Assembly: GCA_930367205.1 (NCBI GenBank)
Contig: OV884013.1
Location: 94,241,333 to 94,305,332 of the forward strand
DNA: 64,000 bases
Direction: 5' to 3'
Source of the DNA: Acanthosoma haemorrhoidale
Lineage: Eukaryota; Arthropoda; Insecta; Hemiptera; Acanthosomatidae
Every line of letters begins with the position of its first letter. Positions within the stretch are counted from its first letter, which is position 1. The notes beneath the pieces are model-generated. The model saw only the letters and a list, made by a program, of their open reading frames with translations. It did not search any database and was not told the DNA's origin. A program made the position numbers and the translations under genes. Shown one piece after another: positions 47,801 through 55,530 of the stretch.

Positions 47801-50057
47801 TACAATTAAAATGGATAACGGAAGGGAATACAAAAATAACTTAGTAACTAACTTCTTACAAGTAAATGATATAGAACCTATATACGCTACCCCAGGAAAT
47901 TCGAATTCCTTAGGACTACTAAATCGTACGCATAGCACTTTAAACGAAATAATTCGAACACTTAATAATGAAGAACTAACAAATAAAACATTACCAAATT
48001 TATTAACCTTAGCAACAATTGCATATAATAATACATTAAACTCGACATTAAAAATGACACCTGACGAAATAACCTTTGGTATAACTAAACCAAATAATAC
48101 TATTTATACGGAAATCAAAGAACATTATGTTCAAAAATATCACGATGAAAAGGAAATATTACAATCAATAATACGTAATAAAATAAGTAACGAAAAAGAA
48201 AAACGGACTAATCTTCTAAACAAAAATCGAAAAGAAATACCAGAAATAAATGACGAAACTATTTACTTAAAAACTACACACAAACGAAAAGAACGAAACC
48301 CTTTTAGGCCTGTATTACAATTTAAATACGGTAATGTAACTGATAAAATTCATGTAAATAGAGTAAAAAGACCCACCAAATCGAAACTAAAGCAAACCCT
48401 TGATGTTTCAGATCATGAAACTGAATCTGATCACTCTAATGATTCTATGGAAATCGGTTCACGGTATACTAGTGACTGATATAAGTAATAATCCAGGAAT
48501 ACTCCATATACTATAAACAATGTAAAATTGATTGACAAATACTATCGAACATATCATTTCTATAACATAACTTTTTTACATACTGAACTAAGTACTATCC
48601 AAAAGAACCTACCAAATGACGATACGTCAAGTAATACATATAAAATTATACAAGACCCTTTACAAAAATACTTAAAGACATAAACCCAAATGTAACACTA
48701 ATATCTAAGGATTTAGAAGTACTATGGCTAACCAGCAAAATTCATTGTGCTTCACACGGAAATTCACTCTATATATTTGTTTTATAGATTTACCTACAAC
48801 TAACCCCAAAATAATACCTTATATGTTGATACCAGCCCCTGTATGGCATAAAACATCTTATGTTACTATAAATATTACTAACACTCTAGTAATTAAGAAA
48901 AACAATTTATTTTAAATATTATTGTAAAAACCCTTTTATTTTAAATATTATTGTAAGAATCCTTTCATTTTAAATATTATTGTAAGAATCCTTTTATTTT
49001 AAATATTATTTTAAGAACCTTTTATTTCAAATAATACCTGTATAATAACAATATCAATATAAATGTAATCGCTAATATCAGCAAATTAGAAAATTTTAAT
49101 GTAACCAATATAGCTCTAGAATATCAGCAAATTAGAAAATTTAATGTAACCAATATAGCTCTAGAACCACTAATATTTAATCACTCTAAAATGTATACTT
49201 CTTTTTATTTTTTATTGTAGGGACCGCTATTATAATCCTAATCAATATATTACTTTAAAAATGTAAACCTAACCATTCCCTACCAAATCCTACACCTCAT
49301 TTCTTATTATTCTTAGAGGACTAAGAATCTGAAACATCGGAGGAGTTATGGAAACCATTACGTTAACCCTACTTGTGCAATAGAGATTTATTTACAGGCG
49401 CTGTGAATCACATGACTTGTTTCGACATTTGAGGACATAGTTAAGGCACATGACGCAACCCACCAGCTTTACTATATATACCCTGCAGAATCCCTTTGTC
49501 TCATTCACTTCCACTCCAACCACCAGTCACGCATGACCCTTTAGACAGTTTGACAACTAGGCTGTAATTGTTATCAATAGTTATTACCTTATAAGTGCAT
49601 TGTTATTGTCATTGTGTGTGATTAAAATAAACACTTTTTAAAAACTCTCCTCGTTTACCCATCGATTTAACTAATGACCAAAAGAACCACACATTAAGAC
49701 ATTGGGCTTATTTCCACTGATTTTAAATAAAACGGAGACTTAGAACTCACACTTATATATCTTTCATATATTGAAATTGATTCTACCCCTAAGTTTACAT
49801 CATTATGCCTTAAAATTAGTCACAGTTTTAACTTTGATTACTTTACAACTTACTTAACTTTATAACTATTTTGAAATAATAATTTGTTGTTTCTTACAGG
49901 GCAAAAGTTTGCAATGATGGAAATGAAAACGATATTATCAGGTATATTGAGAAAATGTAAACTGGAATCAGACACCAGATCATTAACAATACTTCCTTCG
50001 ATTGTACTAAAGAGTGAAACAGCAATAAAAATAAAAATATTTCCAAGAAATTATTAA
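23706..50057 (+). CDS. cytochrome P450, CYP4 family
   Basis: Haem monooxygenase of the endoplasmic reticulum; CYP4 members oxidise fatty acids, hydrocarbons, hormones or xenobiotics, and the substrate here is unknown. Twelve exons join in phase: 23706-23853, 27645-27751, 32876-32969, 33106-33288, 34142-34211, 34374-34500, 34927-34987, 37644-37750, 40259-40327, 41575-41743, 43747-43923, 49900-50057. The sum is 1470 nt (489 codons plus stop), normal for the family. All introns are GT-AG. Features in order: N-terminal anchor and PGPREFP hinge, helix-[16 protein letters not shown] block ([12 protein letters not shown]), CYP4 I-helix [15 protein letters not shown], ExxR as ETLR, PERF, and the haem loop [10 protein letters not shown] with the ligand Cys. 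No disabling change was seen. Introns host many transposons, but no splice site is hit. Two alternative first exons may exist upstream. Confidence 0.88.
25125..25580 (-). pseudogene. LINE RT C-terminal fragment (CR1/Jockey superfamily)
   Basis: Minus-strand frames carry [16 protein letters not shown], [18 protein letters not shown], then [18 protein letters not shown], the thumb-to-end pattern of LINE reverse transcriptases. Frameshifts throughout. Related to 8939-9165. Confidence 0.5.
25581..26254. other. P450 intron 1, unassigned
   Basis: Two short open frames (25594-25851, 25912-26103) show no recognisable domain; the first may be upstream LINE sequence read on the wrong strand. Confidence 0.3.
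26255..26345 (+). repeat. tRNA-derived SINE head
   Basis: TAGCTTAGTTAGAAAGAG fits a tRNA A box and GGGTTTGAATC a B box 40 bases on, with tRNA-like spacing. The tail continues to about 26410 without a clear end. Confidence 0.5.
26411..27644. other. P450 intron 1, unassigned
   Basis: No coding exon or repeat recognised. Confidence 0.4.
27645..27751 (+). CDS. P450 exon 2
   Basis: GTTACAG/ acceptor and GAG/GTAACT donor. Encodes [19 protein letters not shown] and onward to LLSEPETVE, the first beta-sheet region of CYP4. Phase 1 in, 0 out, compatible with all three first exons. Confidence 0.85.
27853..28083. mobile_element. MITE, copy 2
   Basis: Inverted ends GTCGCCATAATGAAATTAGA and, read in reverse from the right, GTTGCCGTCATGAAATTAGA. 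About 231 bp, same family as 21692-21908; inserted in P450 intron 2. Confidence 0.65.
28084..28265 (-). repeat. tRNA-derived SINE
   Basis: On the minus strand, CTGTAGTTAAGTGGTG (A box) and GGTTCAATCCC (perfect B box) are spaced as in a tRNA, followed by a tRNA-unrelated body that abuts the MITE. Confidence 0.6.
28310..28450 (+). repeat. tRNA-derived SINE, family shared with 42075-42250
   Basis: TCTAGTGGTTAGTAC head, decayed B box, then a body with TCTGAAGGAGATGGGTC and an A-rich tail of AAATAAAA type. The body resembles the one at 42150-42250. Confidence 0.5.
28735..28865 (+). pseudogene. short LINE 3' tail fragment
   Basis: CATCTCATCTCAAACAAATC and the following AGAGCCTAAGGTGGAGGTGA parallel the end of the LINE fragment at 42960-43025. 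Weak match by eye only. Confidence 0.3.
28866..32875. other. P450 intron 2, unassigned
   Basis: About 4 kb without recognisable exons. Holds A- or T-homopolymers (about 29550-29567; 32067-32087) and one 60-codon minus frame (29645-29827) with no family signature. Confidence 0.4.
32876..32969 (+). CDS. P450 exon 3
   Basis: TTTTACAG/ acceptor, GATG/GTGAGT donor. Encodes [19 protein letters not shown] and [10 protein letters not shown], the B-helix region with the CYP4 WLG(D/E)GLL motif (here WLNEGLL). Confidence 0.85.
33106..33288 (+). CDS. P450 exon 4
   Basis: CTTCAG/ acceptor and CTGG/GTAAGA donor. Encodes [17 protein letters not shown], the helix C W-R-x-R haem-propionate contact of CYP4 enzymes, then [11 protein letters not shown]. 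Confidence 0.88.
34142..34211 (+). CDS. P450 exon 5
   Basis: TTATAG/ acceptor, AGAG/GTGTGC donor. Encodes [13 protein letters not shown], the CYP4 ETAMG-type motif with Asp for Glu. Confidence 0.85.
34374..34500 (+). CDS. P450 exon 6
   Basis: TTATAG/ acceptor, AAAAAG/GTGATA donor. Encodes [20 protein letters not shown] and onward to LQSFTKK, the F-G region. Confidence 0.82.
34927..34987 (+). CDS. P450 exon 7
   Basis: TTTCAG/ acceptor, CAAA/GTAAGT donor. Encodes [20 protein letters not shown], the V-I-x-x-R-K motif after helix G. Confidence 0.82.
35956..37486 (+). mobile_element. solo LTR, 1531 bp, BEL/Pao-like ends
   Basis: Starts TGTAGCGACC and ends CCCGACA (TGT...ACA), flanked on both sides by the 5-bp duplication ATTAC (35951-35955 and 37487-37491). 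It contains a TATA-like ACTATAAAAACGG at about 36844 and CT-rich microsatellites (36408-36460; 37011-37026). No gag or pol frame lies inside, and no second copy is nearby, so an LTR-LTR recombination product is likeliest. Inserted in P450 intron 7. TGT...ACA ends and a 5-bp duplication fit BEL/Pao, but Copia is possible; strand is arbitrary, from the TATA element. Confidence 0.7.
37644..37750 (+). CDS. P450 exon 8
   Basis: TTTCAG/ acceptor, TTTGAG/GTCAGT donor. Encodes [15 protein letters not shown] and [11 protein letters not shown], the start of the CYP4 I-helix signature, split from GHDTT by the intron. Confidence 0.88.
38220..39019 (-). other. probable 3' region of the Gypsy fragment
   Basis: Non-coding, with long T-runs (38571-38584, 38739-38750, 38811-38837). 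It lies downstream of the integrase fragment and may include its LTR, but no boundary or repeat partner was found. Confidence 0.3.
39020..39785 (-). pseudogene. Gypsy-type integrase fragment
   Basis: The minus strand encodes the middle and end of a retroelement integrase: [16 protein letters not shown], the second catalytic Asp in [10 protein letters not shown], the catalytic Glu in [11 protein letters not shown], then a GPYKI-type C-terminal domain that continues in another frame after a stop ([13 protein letters not shown]). The zinc-finger domain and first catalytic Asp, as well as protease and RT, are missing. Different family from the full element at 44397-49672. Confidence 0.75.
40259..40327 (+). 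CDS. P450 exon 9
   Basis: TTTACAG/ acceptor, GAGCAG/GTAATA donor. Encodes [20 protein letters not shown], the oxygen-activating Thr of helix I and helix J start. Confidence 0.9.
40328..41019. other. P450 intron 9, unassigned
   Basis: AT-rich, no exon or repeat recognised. Confidence 0.4.
41020..41300 (+). pseudogene. Jockey-type LINE RT tail fragment
   Basis: In shifting frames: [24 protein letters not shown] and [19 protein letters not shown], matching the LQRxQxKxLRxIxNAPWYVRN pattern of Jockey elements. Short and dead. Confidence 0.5.
41575..41743 (+). CDS. P450 exon 10
   Basis: TCTATAG/ acceptor, AATAG/GTGACT donor. Encodes [14 protein letters not shown] and the K helix [20 protein letters not shown] with ExxR as ETLR. 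Confidence 0.9.
42075..42250 (+). repeat. tRNA-derived SINE
   Basis: TGTAGTGTAGTGGTTAGTAA (A-box head) and GGGTTCCGTTCTCGACTCC (diverged B box), a body with TCTGAAGATGGGTC, and an A-rich AAATAAAATAAAA tail. Same family as 28310-28450. Confidence 0.6.
42400..43025 (+). pseudogene. Jockey-type LINE RT C-terminal fragment
   Basis: Frames include [19 protein letters not shown] (the L-W-x-x-K/N region after the YADD box), a gap, then [20 protein letters not shown] and a tail like [12 protein letters not shown]. Several stops and shifts. Same superfamily as 54810-55530. Confidence 0.55.
43026..43746. other. P450 intron 10, unassigned
   Basis: AT-rich, no exon or repeat recognised. Confidence 0.4.
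43747..43923 (+). CDS. P450 exon 11 (haem loop)
   Basis: CCACAG/ acceptor, TATAG/GTATGA donor. Encodes [28 protein letters not shown] (PERF) and [14 protein letters not shown], containing the haem-ligand Cys. Confidence 0.92.
   Translation: MKIPRFLQDILLLLCHILFTDQKSTGKIQKNLYQNVLLRGPQDIRLHMYLSQLVHGTV
44397..44725 (+). repeat. 5' LTR
   Basis: Starts AGTTATGGAAACC and ends GATTTAACT, ending in the inverse of its AGT start. Holds ACTATATATACCC (TATA-like, about 44523) and AATAAACACTT (poly(A) signal type, about 44680). Same length as and, by direct reading, identical to 49344-49672. Confidence 0.92.
44725..44744 (+). promoter_or_regulatory. tRNA primer-binding site
   Basis: TGGCGCCCCGAACGTGGGAC immediately after the LTR; TGGCGCC is the usual Gypsy-type primer site. 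The exact tRNA was not determined. Confidence 0.8.
45034..46146 (+). CDS. gag: gag of the LTR retrotransposon
   Basis: 370-residue capsid-type protein for the virus-like particle. The frame is open from 45019, but the first ATG is at 45034. The N-terminal half resembles Gypsy capsid ([20 protein letters not shown] near its start). The C-terminal third is Asn/Gln/Tyr/Arg-rich ([12 protein letters not shown]) with no CCHC zinc knuckle, as in the Gypsy/errantivirus lineage. It ends with a coiled-coil-like stretch ([15 protein letters not shown]). Intact, no stops. The pol frame overlaps its end. Confidence 0.82.
   Translation: MPLTDRLNSNRNLSIQDETMSHRLISTTDLKLIPEFDGNPSNLIKFINKLNYVANNVCTIDNPHHEDNAKQLIGHATNKLIGNAEHCSRKNYNSLQELITELKLNFRDDKTIPQSITEIYQTKPMRNEHPLSFVDRLIILRDELEGRLYTDDIKTDLQKHTEMNAFDELIVEHCQRNLDVNVDNFLQHHFIKTLRDLQRQLKTTAVRVVERAYGNKIDQARSRQNPVSNYKGRNFDPNYHERKRDLHPPQQHHNNYNNYNNQQNQHKPRYNSNFNKDYQRDPNARYNQSWRPHEQRQYFNKPQPQQIPEKENQTVSMRTATNRVHHTELDDKDRQIQELTSRLQQLETRYEHFLDVGPSYGEPPPDRNTN
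46089..46095 (+). promoter_or_regulatory. -1 ribosomal frameshift slippery site
   Basis: In gag frame the codons read CAT TTT TTA GAC, giving the canonical heptamer T TTT TTA. A -1 slip enters the pol frame, which is open from here through the protease. Downstream GGTC...GACC with GAG...CTC could form a short stem as stimulator (weak). Confidence 0.65.
46096..46832 (+). CDS. pol: pol, protease segment and Asn-rich region
   Basis: Reached by frameshift from gag. Contains a retropepsin with the catalytic [11 protein letters not shown] (DTG) and the later [11 protein letters not shown] block. After about 115 residues it degenerates into Asn/Lys-rich sequence containing five 12-residue repeats, then an in-frame TGA at 46830-46832. 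Reverse transcriptase is missing where it should begin. Confidence 0.75.
46539..46718 (+). repeat. 36-bp minisatellite inside pol (5 units)
   Basis: Five head-to-tail copies encode [12 protein letters not shown]; units 1-4 are almost identical, unit 5 diverges at its end. The period is a multiple of 3, so the frame stays open. Confidence 0.9.
46833..48479 (+). CDS. pol: pol, RNase H tail remnant and integrase
   Basis: Same frame as the protease, after a single TGA (the codon position expected for Arg in an IRTDH-like block, consistent with CGA to TGA). TDH is followed at once by [18 protein letters not shown], the very end of RNase H, so most of RNase H is gone too. The integrase has the HHCC zinc finger (H in [23 protein letters not shown]), first Asp in LMIDTLHY, and second Asp in IKMDNGREY. 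The third catalytic residue, expected 35 residues on, is Asn ([10 protein letters not shown]) rather than Glu. The C-terminus is charged. Without the TGA the protease and integrase would be one polyprotein. Confidence 0.78.
   Translation, partial: TDHIDVTHIDGKTNKVADVLSRQNENLTLNHITNLDNIEDLDDLIDEPMDENSPEYLEPNELDRMEAAEASTCKATIHSQKSSNEQVWLVNDDKNINVEKHQIIIKKGNKHMDFSKPFNKRRHIITLNNEDELKELIEQLIRPKTTYGVYCETNIPLLNDFYDLTFKQLSTLITESYPTVKLKRYKHIVEDILDKTDQIAIISDYHEGKTAHRGTIETFDKLRKRYYFPLMKETINNYINNCTICKKTKYDRKPIKTKYMITPTPDKPFTDLMIDTLHYERKYIVTIVDTFSKRLFAKIIPAFNGINICETLKTYLALYPTPNTIKMDNGREYKNNLVTNFLQVNDIEPIYATPGNSNSLGLLNRTHSTLNEIIRTLNNEELTNKTLPNLLTLATIAYNNTLNSTLKMTPDEITFGITKPNNTIYTEIKEHYVQKYHDEKEILQSIIRNKISNEKEKRTNLLNKNRKEIPEINDETIYLKTTHKRKERNPFRPVLQFKYGNVTDKIHVNRVKRPTKSKLKQTLDVSDHETESDHSNDSMEIGSRYTSD
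48480..49343 (+). other. 3' non-coding tail of the LTR element
   Basis: No envelope-like frame. Contains four tandem units of about 29 bp (TTTTAAATATTATTGTAAGAA type, 48908-49023) and a duplicated 46-47-bp block (49074-49120 and 49120-49165). The last bases before the LTR, CATCGGAGG, are a short polypurine tract. Confidence 0.6.
49344..49672 (+). repeat. 3' LTR
   Basis: 329 bp, no difference from 44397-44725 seen on reading both in full. Confidence 0.92.
49900..50057 (+). CDS. P450 exon 12 (C-terminus)
   Basis: CTTACAG/ acceptor. Encodes [19 protein letters not shown] (helix L) and the last beta sheet, ending FPRNY and TAA at 50055-50057. Confidence 0.9.
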
Positions 50058-50410
50058 CCACTAATTTTAAAGTAGTCTTTAATTCCACACTTATCTTCAC
50101 TGAGTTCTTTCTCTTTCAGTATTAGTAATTTCTTCTCTTATTACTAGTTTTTGGTTTTGTTTTTATAATTTGTATTAGACTTAATCTACTTGCACTCATC
50201 CTCACTATTTTTGATTTCCCATCCTCATTCCATGAATCACTTGCTCTCAATCATAATGAGGATGGGAATAAGCTGTAAATTTTAGTTTATTATTAACTGT
50301 TTAAATTGAAATTATGAAGTATCTGGTATTAATTTGTATTTTGTTCTGTGTATGACACAATATGTATTTATCTATAACTTTAATAAAGCTGTAAAATATC
50401 ATTTCTGTCA
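50058..50410 (+). other. P450 3' untranslated region
   Basis: From the stop codon to just past AATAAA (50392-50397). No other coding potential; contains the stem-loop at 50216-50268. Confidence 0.7.
50216..50268 (+). promoter_or_regulatory. perfect stem-loop in the P450 3' UTR
   Basis: TTCCCATCCTCATT (50216-50229) is the exact reverse complement of AATGAGGATGGGAA (50255-50268). An inner ATGA/TCAT pair extends it after a 2-nt bulge. A possible post-transcriptional element or remnant of a small element. Confidence 0.7.
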
Positions 50411-51944
50411 TTACATATTTTTTTCCCTTATGCTATATACCAAAGGCCGATGTTATTTAGGGTCATGACACACAGTACTTATTTTATTAAATGTAAGTTC
50501 TTGAATTTTACTTATAGGACAGAGAAATTTAAATATAAGATATACAAAATACATAGATGAGGTATCTAGGTATCAAATATAGAAAGTAGATAAAAAAATA
50601 TATAAAAAAATAGGCATTTTTGAAGACAAAAACCTAAGTGCACAAAAAAAGTTTGAAACTAAGTGCTATAATTATAGAAAATGGTTTTAAAAATATCATG
50701 AGTACATCATTAAAATTATAGCTGTAACCTGAAAGAGAAAAGAAACTCTATTCATTAAACTTTACAAAAACCTAGAAAAATATCCAAAATATATGTAGAA
50801 GCTAAATAGTAAGTGGAAAGACAATAATGGGAAAATAATTTACAGTTGTGATTTATGCAATAATTTACACTTGAGATATTTTGTGCTGGTTCGTTTTCAT
50901 TTTTGATTCATGACAGTATACTGTATAATGAGATAGGTGATCCCAAGAGATTTGTGAAATCTGTAATTAGTGTTATTAAGCAACTCTAGCTCAGCTTTTG
51001 GGTGGTGTCCTCCTTGTCGTTGACAGGGATTTGACTACACTGTTGTTTTAAGGAGGAAGATGGGACCTGCCAGTCTAGTGTACTCCACCCTATGGAAGGC
51101 ATTGTGAATAAAGCAGTAGACTCAAGCACAAGAGAACTCTTCTATTTTTAATCATTGAAAGATTTCTTATGTATATTTCCTTTCATATTTTTTGTGTCTG
51201 TATACAATCATGAACACTGTGAACCTTCCAAGTTCAGTAATTTTATCGCAAGATGATTTAGTTACACCTCAATAATACCTCAAAAGAAACACTTTTTACT
51301 TTACTGTGCTCAACAGATTTTATATTTATATATTTAATTTGTTTCACGTCATGCGATAAATTGTATGTTGTTTGTCTAAGTTGCGAGACGTGGTCCGTGG
51401 TGCCATAGTTTAGAGTTCAATGTGGTTTTTCATCTTGCAGATCTTTATTGATGTTCGTCATTCATAACCAAAGAGTCTCTATTTTCATTGTGATTAAATA
51501 TTCATAAATTCCAGACCAGACAAAATGTTTTTAATTTACGTACCTTCACCCGATCGTCATTACCAGAGCGGGTTATAAGGGGTTTGCCTAAACAAGATGA
51601 TTTTAACAATGAGGGAACAAATAAGAACTTTAAATCTTCGATAGCTAAGAGGTGTTACTCGAGAAATGGTAGAAGTTAGTGAAATAAGATCGATATTTCC
51701 TACATTTAATTTTTTACGTTATTTTTGTGGTAGTCAAAAGTTAATGAATCCAATATTAGATATTGTAGAGTATGCCTTTAAATTGTCAGTTTATATTCGA
51801 ATTTTTTTTATAACCTGTAGAGGTTTTTTCTCGGAATCAATGGCCTCGCTGTGTGGTTCTATGGGCGCAATACCTCGCCAGGGGGTTTTATTAGCTCCCA
51901 ATGTCATGGGGGCTAGAAAAATATGACAATCCATATTTAACCTC
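50411..51944. other. intergenic, no gene recognised
   Basis: AT-rich; the open frame at 51666-51926 has no family signature. Confidence 0.4.
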
Positions 51945-52322
51945 CTAAATAGGGGATCTTAAATGATTTAAACTCAATAAGGGAGACCGAAATAAAATAC
52001 CTGGTGGTTTCAGAACAAAACCACATTTGCTCCTAATTTTGCTTACAGCATGAAACTTGCCTCTGACTGTGACTCGTATTATTTTCTCCATCTTTGAAGT
52101 GTTGTTAGGCTTTATTACCTCGCACAGGCCAACGATTATCACAAATCTTCTATGGGCCATGCTGGTTATTCTGAACAGGTCCCTCAAAGGAGAGGTTGCA
52201 CCACTGGGCAACGGGTTTGTCCAGGTGTCCTTGAATTCTTGATAGGCTCTGTACCAACAGCAGGAAAACTGCACCAAAATCCCATTATCCATGGGAACTG
52301 GAAATAGTGGTATTGCAGCCAT
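51945..52322 (-). other. unrecognised 125-codon open frame
   Basis: A minus frame of less AT-biased composition than its flanks encodes a basic segment (MEKIIRVTVRGKFHAVSKIR). No motif recognised. It could be a transposon-derived fragment or a host exon; no splice context was evident. Confidence 0.25.
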
Positions 52323-54809
52323 CCCCCGCTGTCTTTCGATGTGAAATCCTGACTTTGCACCTATGCGTTAAACAGTTCCTGCCTTCTGAATGTCACGGAA
52401 ATCTGTAAAAGTTTAGGAAATAGCCTTTAGTGACCTTAGCTTCCAAGGCACTTAAGTGAGTTTCGGCAAACTTTCTTGTCCCATGCAGAGAATACGAAGA
52501 ATCCCCTTCTACCTAAAATTTCTTGTCATTCTGGGTATTTTATTATTGCCAGGTATAAACATATTTAAAGTGTCTGGATGGGAGCTAATTTAAAAAATCC
52601 GACTTCGGGTTATTATTTAAAAAACAAACTATTTGTCTTCTCTTACCTTTTTCGTATCCTCTGACATACTGACCTCTTCTTCAACAGTAAATATAGCAGT
52701 CACAAACTGCTCAATAATTTAAAAATGCAATCAATTTAAATAAAGAGCTACCTTTCTTCTGTACTTAACTGTAGACCATCTAAATTTGGTGCGAATCAGA
52801 CAACAGTTGGTGCGAGTCAAACAAAATTCGACAACAGCCTGAAGAAAGGCCATTCATTTACTGAATTCTCCATACAATTAATGTGCGCTAGGTGGATTTT
52901 TATTTACATACATACGTACAATTTATTTTGGGTTAGTGAATTTAGATTTCAAATTACATTTTTTATTGATTTAAATGCTAACTTGAAATATAACTAGTGT
53001 AAAATACATTACAAAATAAACTGAAACATGATATCAAGAACCAAACTAAGAAATAAAGAGCTTCAAAAGATTAATTAATACAAAAATATAAACGATATAA
53101 AATTTTTCATGATGCTAAAATGTCGATTTATCATAAAAGTTGATGACAATAAATATATATCTATTTATAGTAAATGAATATTAATAGTTATTTTAACAAG
53201 CATCTTCAAATTGTCTACACTCCATTAAGCCTTCCCCTCGAAAGCTTGATTAGCCAAAAACGACCAGTGTGTATTTAATATATATGTCAATCAAAAGAAA
53301 ACAACAGAATAGAAAATTTAATGTGGCAGGGGAAATGTGAAAAATCCCGACGGGAGTGGGATCGTTGTATCACCTTGACACCTGAAGACCACTGAGCCAA
53401 CTTCTCTCCTTAGTTCGTATCCTTATCTAAATATCTGTTGGTAGCTCGAAAAGTAAATAACATTCCTATAATGACAAAAAAATTAAAATAACTCATTTTC
53501 AGCTTTGTAAATTTCTTGTCCAGAATACGTCTGTGTAAAGGTTCAAGTTCATATGATGGTTGTTTAACTCCATCATCAATTGACAAACATTAATTATTTT
53601 CTGAAAACTGTTGTGATGATTCGCTTTATTTCGGGTTTGATATGTTAAAATACTTTTTATAAGAATCGGATATGATGGCAGATTGAACAATCAAATACTT
53701 TGAGGAGTGATAACACACCGTGTTTCTGTGATAAGCTAAAAACTGACGAGTGTCAGGCATGACTCATTTTGAAGGCAGACTGGTGGATACGTATAGAGCT
53801 ATTCTTAGAGAACACCTTAGATATTTCTTGGTCAGTCTGAACTACGGTTGGAACAAAGTATGGGTTCTGCTTGGCGTTCGGAAAAAGCCCATGACTGGGT
53901 TACTTCGGCTCGCTGATATCCAAAACAAGCGACTTCTGCAAGGTCCTGTAAGTTACTCACACATATCCAACCTTCGGAGGTAAGTTATGACACGACCTTG
54001 ACTGGGTTTGGAAGCTTACGGGAAAGCCCCTGTTATCACACCAAAGAGAAAGAAATATGTAAAAGGTAAGCTTATGGCGTCCGAGACCGATTGGAACCAA
54101 CTGGGATTTTCCGCACACGACTTGACTGGACCTTTTTTTTTGCTGTTTGTTAGTTTCTTTTTAAATCCCGCAGACGGGATATGATTTTTCATACTATTTA
54201 CATACCCTTGGGCATAAGTACTGTATCATTGGAATATCCAGCATTCAGTTACGATTAACGATTTTCATATGGACTAACGGATTACTGGTATTAAAGGACC
54301 ACCGATTAAGGCTGATGTTTGGTTTTCTTTAGTCTTATCACAACAAAAACAATTACATTTTGATTCATACACAAGTGCTCGATTGAACGCTGGGAATCGT
54401 GATTAGTGACCCCCAAAAGGGGTGGCTCTAATGTCAAATAAGAACTGAGTGATTATTTTTCTTCAGTATCTAATTACATACACGTAGGAAAAACAATTCT
54501 AGCAATCCGAAATTTTAATAGTATATTCCCCAACACATTGATATGGGCTCATGTGTTCGCTAAAATTAAAGAAAAGAATGGAACGAAAAAATCAAACGTG
54601 AAAAATGTTGGTTTCGGGTCGAGATATTTCTCGTCAGCTCAGAGGTATTTATGATTTAACGTTACATTTTTTCCCGTGATTAATGGCACCTCAGATAACT
54701 TTTTTTTTTTTTTAAATATGAAATCTCTTTATTATCAGAATATTTAATTGCGATCAAACTTATTGCATATTTTAAGGTGTGATTATTACTTACTATATGT
54801 CTATACTTA
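52323..54809. other. intergenic, no gene recognised
   Basis: A 77-codon + frame (53750-53983) has no recognisable domain. A 14-T run lies near 54700. Confidence 0.4.
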
Positions 54810-55530
54810 TATGAGATTACAGGGCGTTGGCATACAGATTAGGATGACCAAGGATGCAGGAATGGAAGTTCTGACAGTGGGAGGTGGTCTTGAATAAATG
54901 GGATGTTGAGATCAGCGTGAAGTGGCGCCGTTGTTGATTTAGAAGGGATCATTGGCTATCTTGGGGAGGATTCTGGATGGCAGGAATTGGATGCAAAGAA
55001 TATTGGACGGCTTGGTATGCCCCTAGCCTTTTATTCCGAGCAGGTCGGAGTATTTTTGAATAAATCAGGCTCTTGTTTTCTATTGTTATTTTTGAGCGAT
55101 TGTCCATGAGGTTAAGAAGTAGTTTAGGTCATCTATTAGTTTTTTGTCTGTCCTTTGAACTTGATGTGAGGGTCTCAAGTGAGATGCTTGTCCCCAAGTA
55201 TAAGTCCTAGGTAGTCTGAGATTGAACAGGAGTGGTTTGGTTGAAAAGCAATGAACGACAGGATGAGCGACGGAGGGCGAATGTCACATAAGAATACTTG
55301 TCAGCATTCACTTTGAATCTCCATGTGGAGAGCCATGGTTTTAGAAGGGGCCGGTTTTCCTGCAAAGCCTGGGGAGCGGAGATAGGGTCATGGATGGAAG
55401 AGAGTATGACTGTGTTGTCAGGGAATTCATAGAGGGGGATTGAAGGATGAGAAGGCTTACCAAAGGAATAAAGAAAAAACAAAAGAGGATAGGACTCAAT
55501 ACCCCACCCTGAGGGACACCGGTAAGTTTA
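54810..55530 (-). pseudogene. Jockey-type LINE RT C-terminal half
   Basis: On the minus strand: a GVSGGVLSPILF-like block (the G-V-P-Q-G-x-V-L-S-P motif), the YADD box decayed to FPDNTVIL, then ENRPLLKPWLSTWRFKVNADK, YLGLYLG and LIYSKILRPARN, in at least three frames. Dead. Confidence 0.65.

Larger units (their letters stand above)
44397..49672 (+). mobile_element. Gypsy-type LTR retrotransposon lacking reverse transcriptase
   Basis: 5276 bp between and including two 329-bp LTRs that read as identical. Order: LTR, primer site, gag, -1 frameshift signal, protease, Asn-rich region with 36-bp repeats, RNase H tail remnant, integrase, AT-rich non-coding tail, LTR. No YxDD reverse-transcriptase box occurs anywhere. 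The identical LTRs imply recent insertion, so the defective form may have been copied in trans. It sits in the last P450 intron, in the gene's own orientation. Flanks share only AAT, so no clean target duplication could be read. Confidence 0.88.

Noticed and set aside
44341..49690. Target-site duplication of the Gypsy element
   Set aside because: Flanks give TCAAT on the left and AATGA on the right; only AAT is shared, so no confident duplication is claimed.
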